A stretch of 13,122 nucleotides of DNA, taken from assembly GCA_003641405.1 (NCBI GenBank), contig QNAF01000043.1, positions 1-13,122 of the forward strand, given 5' to 3'. Of the stretch, positions 7,754 through 13,122 are shown piece by piece. The translations under genes were made by a program, and so were the position numbers. How positions within the stretch are numbered: the stretch's first letter is position 1; each line of letters opens with the position of its first letter. The stretch comes from Candidatus Zixiibacteriota bacterium (GTDB taxonomy: Bacteria > Zixibacteria > MSB-5A5 > GN15 > FEB-12). The notes beneath the pieces are model-generated. The model saw nothing but the letters and a program-made list of their open reading frames with translations. It was not told the DNA's origin and ran no database searches.

Positions 7754-9016
7754 CTACTGTTTCAATATCAACTGATCGACATCTCCAAAGTTATCATACG
7801 ATGACGTAATCACTCGTTCACCTGGGTCCAGACCACTCAGCACTTCGTAGCGTAGTGGATTCTGCCGTCCGAGTTGGATCTCTCGTTTCCTGGCAACATC
7901 GCCTGACTCATCGACAACGAACACCCAGCGCCCCCCGGTCTTCTGGTAGAAACCTCCGGAAGCCAGGAGCACTGCTTCAGTGAGATCACCCAGTTCCAAG
8001 CGGATACGGAGTGTCTGCCCGCGCCGGATCCCCTCAGGTGCGGCATCGCTGAACTCCATATCCACTTCGAATCTCCCGTTAATGACTTCAGGGTACACTT
8101 TGCTGATGCTTAACTGGTAAGGATCATCCGAATACGTACATTCACCCTTCTGGCCGATATTGATCCGGGTGATGTAATGTTCATCAACTCCGACACGAAC
8201 CTTAAAACCATCCAACACGTCTACCTGACCCAGACGCTCACCACGCATCTTCGATTCGCCCACATTAGCGTTAAGTGATGTCAGATGTCCGGAAACCGGT
8301 GCTTTGATAACGAGGTTGTCCAGGTTCTGACGCACAATCTCCAGGTTGGCTTCGATCCGCTCCACCGAAGCTTCAAGCTGCGTGATCTGCGTCTCACGGT
8401 AGATTGAATCCTGTTCGCGCGCTTGCAGTGTAAGTTCCCGCTTGGCGTTCAGGTACTCAAACTCATCTCGAGATTCTTCGAACTCCTGGTTCGAAACTGA
8501 GAGATTCCTGGCCATCAAGTCAACATTGAGTTCGTAGACTCGCCGCTGTCTGGCTATACGATTTTCAAGATCCAAAAGCTGGCCGCGCGTGGTCAGTCGA
8601 TCACGGGCCATTGTCAGCCGAGTATTACGCAGGTTATTGCTCTGCTGAAACAATTCCGCTTCTCGATACATGATATCAAGAAGCAGGTTGGTGTTGGCCA
8701 GCTTTAGGATTTTGTCACCTTTGTTGACGAAGCTGCCGGCTTCAAGAAAGACCGTATCCACACGGCCTCCTTCGACTGCATCCAGGTAATGGGTCTTGAT
8801 TGGAATCACCGAGCCGGTAACCGGAATGAACTCCTGGAATTCGCCTTTTTCCACAGTCGATATCGTCAGACGCTCAGCCTGAACGTTAAGTCTGGAACTG
8901 TGATCTCCGAACATGATATTGTAGAGCACAATCACTACAAACAGTCCGGCGACAGACACATATGCAATTCTTCTGGGGGGCCATTTCCTTTTCTTGAGCT
9001 GACGATCCATATTCAT
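7754..9016 (-). CDS. HlyD/MacA-type membrane fusion protein
   Basis: Periplasmic adaptor of a tripartite export pump, 420 residues from the chosen start. It has a short positive N-terminus (KKRKWPPRR), one membrane anchor at ~17-36, and a split biotinyl-lipoyl domain (first half around GGRVDTVFLEAGSFVNKGD at 83-101, second half around IKAPVSGHLTSLNANVGE at 237-254). Between them is a long helical hairpin rich in Glu, Arg, Gln and Leu (~112-232). The beta-barrel and membrane-proximal domains follow to the end (LDPGERVITSS near 396-406). Three in-frame ATGs lie close together (9025, 9016, 9010). The middle one is used here because a weak GAGAA precedes it. Longer versions up to 9091 would start upstream of the likely sigma-54 promoter and are rejected. 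It is the first gene of the operon. Confidence 0.88.
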   Translation of the reverse strand: MNMDRQLKKRKWPPRRIAYVSVAGLFVVIVLYNIMFGDHSSRLNVQAERLTISTVEKGEFQEFIPVTGSVIPIKTHYLDAVEGGRVDTVFLEAGSFVNKGDKILKLANTNLLLDIMYREAELFQQSNNLRNTRLTMARDRLTTRGQLLDLENRIARQRRVYELNVDLMARNLSVSNQEFEESRDEFEYLNAKRELTLQAREQDSIYRETQITQLEASVERIEANLEIVRQNLDNLVIKAPVSGHLTSLNANVGESKMRGERLGQVDVLDGFKVRVGVDEHYITRINIGQKGECTYSDDPYQLSISKVYPEVINGRFEVDMEFSDAAPEGIRRGQTLRIRLELGDLTEAVLLASGGFYQKTGGRWVFVVDESGDVARKREIQLGRQNPLRYEVLSGLDPGERVITSSYDNFGDVDQLILKQ

Positions 9017-9052
9017 TATTCTCATACAGTTGCAGTCTTGTAGCCAAACAGA

Positions 9053-9068
9053 CTCAAATAATGTGCCA
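9053..9068 (-). promoter_or_regulatory. Sigma-54 (-24/-12) promoter for the export operon
   Basis: Read on the - strand the site is TGGCAC-ATTAT-TTGAG. The -24 element matches the TGGCAC consensus fully and the spacer is the required 5 bases. The -12 element keeps TTG but has A where the conserved C of TTGCW is expected, so the match is good but not perfect. Transcription would start near 9042, about 17-32 bases before the three candidate start codons of the membrane fusion protein. An NtrC-family sigma-54 activator is encoded divergently next door. Confidence 0.55.
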
Positions 9069-9123
9069 GTCGCGGCAACTTCCTGCTGCACAAAACGTTA
9101 ACCAATGCGGGAGGGGTCGGTAG

Positions 9124-9162
9124 TGTCCGCTGACGTGACACCAGGTGTTCGCATGCGGACGA
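9124..9162. promoter_or_regulatory. Candidate tandem enhancer (UAS) sites for the NtrC-type regulator
   Basis: Two inverted repeats lie side by side: TGTCCGCTGACGTGACA (9124-9140, outer arms TGTC/GACA) and GTTCGCATGCGGAC (9147-9160, fully symmetric but for one pair). Both carry a GTYCGC half-site, at 9125 and 9147, 22 bases apart, or about two helical turns. They lie roughly 80-120 bases upstream of the inferred start of export-operon transcription, the usual place for dimers of sigma-54 activators. That the neighbouring regulator binds here is inferred. Confidence 0.4.
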
Positions 9163-9324
9163 TCTGCGAGCAGAACGCTGTATTGCTCAAAGCTGAGATG
9201 CGTGTAATTTGTTGACCCATGACCAGTTTGAGTATTGTTAAGGCAGTAGGAATGTCTACGGAACGGAATATGCTTGTCATGACCTTGAAGGATAGCGACA
9301 TGAAAGTGCGTCGTCATCACACTC

Positions 9325-9331
9325 AAGGAGG
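9325..9331 (+). promoter_or_regulatory. Strong Shine-Dalgarno selecting the TTG start of the response regulator
   Basis: AAGGAGG, a full-length anti-16S complement, lies 5 bases before the TTG at 9337. This spacing is ideal and is the main reason for choosing the rare TTG over the in-frame ATG at 9382, which has no comparable site. Confidence 0.65.
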
Positions 9332-9336
9332 CAGGC

Positions 9337-10755
9337 TTGAAAAACAACGAAACGTCCAGCCCAAAACCTGGTCGGAATGAAATGACTAAACGAACCGGTA
9401 GAATTCTAATAGTTGACGACGACAAAGACGTGCTTCAGGCGGCACGGCTCTTTCTCAAACAGCACGTTGCAGTAATCCAGACCGAGACTGACCCGGAAGC
9501 TCTTCCCTCCCTCGTACGTAAAGGGGATTTCGATATCATTCTGCTGGATATGAATTTCACCAAGGATGTAACCAGCGGGGCTGAGGGGATTGCCTGGCTG
9601 GATCGAACTCTGAAGATCAATCCGTCGGCGATTGTCGTGATGATAACCGCCTATGCGGATGTAGACATGGCGGTGCGAGCGATCAAGCGAGGTGCCACCG
9701 ATTTCATTGGAAAGCCCTGGCAAAACGAGAAACTTCTTGCCACCGTTCTGTCGGCGCTGGCATTGAGTCGTTCACAAAGGGAGGTGGTCAGCCTTCGGAC
9801 TCGCCAGCAGCAGTTAAACCAGGCACTGGTGCAGCCAACCGATGATTTCATTGGTGTATGCGACGCCATGCAGCGTGTTTTTCAGACTATCAGAAAAGTG
9901 GCGACCACCGACGCCAACGTGCTCATTCTGGGGGGAAATGGCACGGGCAAGGAGTTGGCGGCGCGGGCACTGCATCAGCAGTCGGCGCGCAGCGACCAGG
10001 TTTTTATCAAGGTCGATATGGGAGCTATCAGCGAAACTCTATTCGAGAGTGAGCTTTTCGGGCACAAGAAGGGTGCTTTCACCGATGCTCGTCAGGATCG
10101 TGCGGGTAGATTCGAGATCGCCTCAGGAGGAACGCTGTTCCTTGATGAAATAGGCAACCTGCCGCTGCCGTTACAGGTTAAGCTTCTGACCGCGCTGCAG
10201 AGTCACGAGGTCACACGGGTCGGCTCCAACACTTCCTGCCCCGTGGATATCAGGTTGATCTGCGCTTCAAATGTTCCCCTGGCCGAGATGGTGGCCAGCG
10301 GTACATTCCGCGAGGACCTTTTATACCGGATCAATACGGTTGAGCTTCAGATGCCCTCCCTGCGTGAACGTGTAGATGACATCAAGCCGCTTGCTGAACA
10401 CTTTCTGGAAAAGTATTGCCGTAAGTATCGCCGGTCACCTAAGAAGATAGCGGCACCGGCACTGGCCAAACTCCAGCGGCACCACTGGCCTGGCAATGTG
10501 CGAGAACTCCAGCACGCCTTAGAACGAGCCGTCATCATGAATGACTCGCTTCTCCTGGGACCGGAGGATTTCATTCTGTCCACTGCTGACAGCATGCCTC
10601 AAACCGAACTGGGCAGTTACAATCTGGAGGAAGTGGAGAAGACAGTCATCCGCCTGGTGTTGGCCAAGAATGGCGGTAACATTAGTCGAGCTGCTGAGGA
10701 ACTTGGCCTGACACGCGCTTCTCTCTACCGTCGCCTGGAGAGATATGGCTTATAG
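9337..10755 (+). CDS. NtrC-family sigma-54-dependent response regulator
   Basis: Phosphorylation-controlled enhancer-binding protein of 472 residues. Receiver domain ~20-140: acidic cluster VDDD at 26-29, phospho-acceptor Asp71 (LLDMN), Thr104 in MITAYAD, Lys126 in GKPW. AAA+ sigma-54 activation domain ~170-400: Walker A GGNGTGKE at 199-206 (usual GESGTGKE), sigma-54 contact loop GAFTDA at 246-251 (usual GAFTGA), Walker [11 protein letters not shown] at 264-273, [15 protein letters not shown], and [18 protein letters not shown]-terminal Fis-type helix-turn-helix lies at ~447-472 ([20 protein letters not shown]). Start: TTG with a strong SD, giving a 15-residue hydrophilic lead. The ATG at 9382, just before RILIVDDD, is the alternative. 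It overlaps the kinase gene by 11 bases and is divergent from the export operon, which it probably activates. Confidence 0.93.
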   Translation: MKNNETSSPKPGRNEMTKRTGRILIVDDDKDVLQAARLFLKQHVAVIQTETDPEALPSLVRKGDFDIILLDMNFTKDVTSGAEGIAWLDRTLKINPSAIVVMITAYADVDMAVRAIKRGATDFIGKPWQNEKLLATVLSALALSRSQREVVSLRTRQQQLNQALVQPTDDFIGVCDAMQRVFQTIRKVATTDANVLILGGNGTGKELAARALHQQSARSDQVFIKVDMGAISETLFESELFGHKKGAFTDARQDRAGRFEIASGGTLFLDEIGNLPLPLQVKLLTALQSHEVTRVGSNTSCPVDIRLICASNVPLAEMVASGTFREDLLYRINTVELQMPSLRERVDDIKPLAEHFLEKYCRKYRRSPKKIAAPALAKLQRHHWPGNVRELQHALERAVIMNDSLLLGPEDFILSTADSMPQTELGSYNLEEVEKTVIRLVLAKNGGNISRAAEELGLTRASLYRRLERYGL

Positions 10756-12091
10756 GCGCTTTCGTCTTGTGTGTCTTGTTCGAGTGGTCATCCTGGCGAT
10801 CACAATTGGCGTTTTTTTTCTCCTGCTCCTGAACACGGACAAGTACGCCACCATTGTCATAGTTGGTCTGATCGCCCTGTATCAGGTCTATGCTCTCATC
10901 TCATTCGTCGAAACAACCAACCGCAACCTCAGGAGATTCCTGGAATCTATCGAATACTCCGATTTCTCACAGTCCTTCGCCGGAGGGATCGGGGGTGCAT
11001 CCTTTGATGAACTGAATGCGGCGTTCGCAAAAGTCATTACGCAATTCCGCAACACACGGCTTGAGCGGGAAGAAAGCCTGCGCTACCTGCAGACGGTGGT
11101 ACAGCACATAGGCGTGGGAATAATTGCCTATGGTGAGGACGGCCAGGTGGAGCTATTGAACACTGCCGCGAAGAGGTTGCTCGACATCTCATTCTTGAAA
11201 CAGATCGACGACCTCGCTGCCGTAAGTCCCGCTCTGGCAGAGCGTGTACGAGCAATAGAGGCAGGCCAGCGAGACCTTTTGACCATACCTGTTGAGAGTA
11301 AATTCATGCAGCTTTCTCTTGCGGCCACGGAGTTGAGATTGCGTAAGAAGCGCTTGACACTGGTGACGTTTCAGGATATTGCCAATGAACTCAACCAGAA
11401 AGAGATGGAAGCCTGGCAGAACCTCATTCGTGTTCTCACCCACGAGATACGCAACTCGCTAACTCCCATCGCGTCTCTGGCCTCAACAGCCAGCCAGTTG
11501 CTTGCCAGGGATACCAAAGAGTTGCGCCAACTATCTGAAGAGGACCACACCGACATTCAGGACGCATTGCACACTATCCAGAAGCGAGCTACCGGACTTC
11601 ATGAGTTCGTAGATACCTATCGCAAATTGACTCGCATTCCCAAGCCGGATTTCAGATTGTTTCCTGTCGAAGAACTCTTCGTTAGATTGAGAAAGCTGGT
11701 TGTCCCGCAGTTAACAGAGAAGGGTATCGAGTTTGAAAGCTCTGTCGAGCCGGAAGATCTCAAACTCGCCGCTGACTCGCACCTGATAGAGCAGGTATTG
11801 ATCAACCTTGTGCTCAACTCAATTGATGCCTTAGCCGACGCAACCAATCCTCGCATCAGAGTATCCGCCGGCATCAACGATCATGGACGAGTTCTCATTA
11901 GAGTATCAGACAACGGTCACGGCATCATTGCAGATGCAATTGATAAGCTCTTTGTACCATTTTTCACCACCAAGAAGAGTGGAACCGGAATTGGACTGAG
12001 TCTGTCTCGTCAGATTATGCGACTGCACCGTGGAGAGTTAACAGCCCAGTCTGTACCCCACAAAGGAACGCAATTCACACTGCTTTTCTAA
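10745..12091 (+). CDS. Sensor histidine kinase with minimal extracellular loop
   Basis: Membrane-bound kinase of 448 residues, partner of the overlapping sigma-54 response regulator. Two hydrophobic helices at ~9-30 and ~35-55 are separated by only about five polar residues (NTDKY), so there is no periplasmic sensing domain. Next come a linker (~56-110), a PAS-like segment (~113-150, GVGIIAYGEDGQVELLNTAA), a HisKA dimerisation domain with phospho-accepting His233 in THEIRNSLTP, and the ATPase domain: N-box with LVLNSIDAL at 355-363, G1 box DNGHGI at 389-394, FVPFFTTK at 403-410, and G2 box GTGIGLSLS at 413-421. The start ATG lies inside the end of the regulator gene with GGAGAG (10737-10742) just before it. 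The compact input region suggests sensing inside or at the membrane, possibly through a transporter. Confidence 0.92.
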   Translation: MAYRRFRLVCLVRVVILAITIGVFFLLLLNTDKYATIVIVGLIALYQVYALISFVETTNRNLRRFLESIEYSDFSQSFAGGIGGASFDELNAAFAKVITQFRNTRLEREESLRYLQTVVQHIGVGIIAYGEDGQVELLNTAAKRLLDISFLKQIDDLAAVSPALAERVRAIEAGQRDLLTIPVESKFMQLSLAATELRLRKKRLTLVTFQDIANELNQKEMEAWQNLIRVLTHEIRNSLTPIASLASTASQLLARDTKELRQLSEEDHTDIQDALHTIQKRATGLHEFVDTYRKLTRIPKPDFRLFPVEELFVRLRKLVVPQLTEKGIEFESSVEPEDLKLAADSHLIEQVLINLVLNSIDALADATNPRIRVSAGINDHGRVLIRVSDNGHGIIADAIDKLFVPFFTTKKSGTGIGLSLSRQIMRLHRGELTAQSVPHKGTQFTLLF

Positions 12092-12143
12092 TTTATCGAT
12101 GCTGTTATCTCAGTGCAAATGCACCAGAGCGTTCTGTTGTCAA

Positions 12144-13122
12144 TTAGCTTTCTCTTCGCAGAGCATCAACGGGATTTGTCCTTGCGGCCTGCCATGACTG
12201 TGTCGAAACCGTGAGCAACGCCATCACCAATACGGCCACACCTGACAGGATAAACGGCCAGTGATCGAGAGTCACCTTGTGAGCAAAGTTGTTCAGCCAG
12301 TTATCCATGAAATAGTATGCCACCGGCCAGGCGATGACCATGCCTATAGCTATCAGTTTCATGAAGTCGCTAAGGAGCATATTGACAATTCGCGCCGTTC
12401 CTGAACCGAGGACTTTCCGCACGGCGATCTCACGTCGTCGCTGTTGCGTGGCAAACGTGGCAAGCCCCAGCAATCCCATACAGGCGACTATGATCGCCAG
12501 ACTTGAGAACACTCCAACCTCCGCGCCGAACTGTTTCTCGGTCTGGAACTGTGCTCCGAACGACTCGTCAAGAAACTCCATTCGGTAAGCTTCTCCGGGA
12601 AAGACTTCGTTGAACTTGGCCTCCAGATCGGCCAGGGCGCCATCGATGTTATTCTCTGGAATCTTCACCAGAACAAACCGTGCCCAGTCTTGCGCATACT
12701 CGATGACCATTGGCAAACAGACTTTTTTTGCGGATCCCCAGAGTATGTCATCAACAACGCCGATAATCTCAGCCCGGTCAGACTCGCCGTCCGGTTCGTC
12801 GCGGAAATCCAGAGTTCTTCCAATGGGACTATCCCAGCCAAGGTCACGCTGTAGCTGCTGCCATAGGGTTTCGTTGACCATGACCTCGAAGGCTTGATCT
12901 TCCGGCGGATCAGGCGCAAACGTACGTCCCTGCGTGATATTGACTCCAAGAGTGGCCACGAATCCTTCGTCTATCCATAGCTGGTCGGCGCCAATCCGGC
13001 TGTCAAAATCACTGCCCTCGGGAATGATCGGATGACGATACAATGACGATCCCGGTAATCGGTACACACAGCCGACCGAGAGCGCCGAGGGGACACTGAG
13101 CAACTCATTGCGAAAGAGACGG
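12144..13122 (-). CDS. FtsX/MacB-like ABC transporter permease, C-terminal part (cut by window edge)
   Basis: The frame is open to the right edge (first whole codon 13121-13119), giving 325 residues. The TTG at 13101-13103 is within the domain and not a real start. Seen here are the second periplasmic domain (SVPSALSVG near the edge, QLWIDEGFVATLGVNITQGR, then GEAYRMEFLDESF) and the final FtsX block, with helices at about 204-226, 254-273 and 288-306 and the coupling motif EIAVRKVLGSG. It ends in the family tail AARTNPVDALRRES. It is related to, but distinct from, the 785-aa permease of the export operon. It is convergent with the kinase gene across a 52-base gap without an obvious terminator, so it belongs to another operon. 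Its partner ATPase must lie outside the window. Confidence 0.92.
   Translation of the reverse strand, partial: RLFRNELLSVPSALSVGCVYRLPGSSLYRHPIIPEGSDFDSRIGADQLWIDEGFVATLGVNITQGRTFAPDPPEDQAFEVMVNETLWQQLQRDLGWDSPIGRTLDFRDEPDGESDRAEIIGVVDDILWGSAKKVCLPMVIEYAQDWARFVLVKIPENNIDGALADLEAKFNEVFPGEAYRMEFLDESFGAQFQTEKQFGAEVGVFSSLAIIVACMGLLGLATFATQQRRREIAVRKVLGSGTARIVNMLLSDFMKLIAIGMVIAWPVAYYFMDNWLNNFAHKVTLDHWPFILSGVAVLVMALLTVSTQSWQAARTNPVDALRRES

Larger units (their letters stand above)
9017..9336. other. Divergent intergenic regulatory region
   Basis: A 320-base stretch separates the divergent export operon and two-component genes. Toward the export operon it holds a sigma-54-like promoter (9053-9068) and two inverted-repeat candidate enhancer sites (9124-9162). 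Toward the regulator it holds a strong Shine-Dalgarno (9325-9331) and a short overlapping reading frame (9300-9380). No convincing housekeeping promoter for the regulator was found. The open frames crossing it on the - strand lack Shine-Dalgarno sequences and recognisable content. Confidence 0.7.

Noticed and set aside
9017..9091. N-terminal extension of the membrane fusion protein up to the start at 9091
   Set aside because: The extra residues lack homology-like features, no Shine-Dalgarno precedes that start, and the extension runs across the sigma-54-like promoter. The positive stretch and membrane anchor begin only after the ATGs at 9025-9010.
9212..9238. Possible sigma-70 promoter for the regulator (TTGACC, 15-base spacer, TATTGT)
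   Set aside because: The spacer is too short and the -10 matches only 4 of 6 positions; not strong enough to list as a feature.
9098..9301. 67-codon frame on the - strand inside the divergent intergenic region
   Set aside because: It has no Shine-Dalgarno, no recognisable motif, and overlaps the candidate enhancer sites. It is most likely chance.
9054..9425. 123-codon frame on the - strand spanning the intergenic region and the regulator start
   Set aside because: It is antisense to the regulator's 5' end and shows no domain pattern or ribosome site.
12092..12143. Small inverted repeat GTGC-AAAT-GCAC between the kinase and the right-edge permease
   Set aside because: A 4-bp stem with no U-run on either strand is not a credible terminator.

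Overview
The window carries three blocks of ABC-transporter genes and one two-component system. It looks like a Gram-negative, roughly 50% GC bacterium. The long FtsX-type permeases (start M-[IL]-R-N-Y-L, end A-N-P-V-[ED]-A-L-[KR]), paired with MacA/MacB-like parts and a sigma-54 regulator, are typical of lineages such as Zixibacteria, Acidobacteria or other FCB-like phyla. This placement is inferred from gene style, not from a marker gene. No RNA gene, CRISPR array, insertion sequence or origin was seen.

Left block (1-3593, + strand): an ABC-2 type exporter operon made of one ATPase, cut by the window edge, and two tandem, clearly paralogous six-helix permeases. The first permease overlaps the ATPase gene and the second follows after 23 bases. 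A 163-base convergent gap (3594-3756) holds G and C runs and a hairpin.

Middle block (9016 down to 3757, - strand): a MacAB-like tripartite export operon in the order membrane fusion protein, canonical MacB/LolD-type ATPase, a 43-codon in-frame remnant of a deleted FtsX permease, an intact 785-aa FtsX/MacB-like permease, and a second ATPase with an altered D-loop. The remnant keeps the first ~27 and last ~15 residues of a permease, and its start still overlaps the upstream ATPase stop. This suggests that a second permease was lost by internal deletion.

Regulation (9017-12091): a 320-base divergent intergenic region separates the export operon from a + strand pair, an NtrC-family sigma-54 response regulator and a histidine kinase overlapping by 11 bases. 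In the gap, reading toward the export operon, there is a sigma-54-like -24/-12 promoter (9053-9068) and, 50-100 bases upstream of it, two inverted-repeat sites spaced by about two helical turns. The kinase has two membrane helices joined by a loop of only a few residues. The likely reading is a self-contained circuit: an intramembrane-type sensor kinase phosphorylates the enhancer-binding regulator, which switches on the divergent export operon through sigma-54.

Right edge (12144-13122, - strand): the C-terminal part of another FtsX/MacB-like permease, convergent with the kinase and running off the window.
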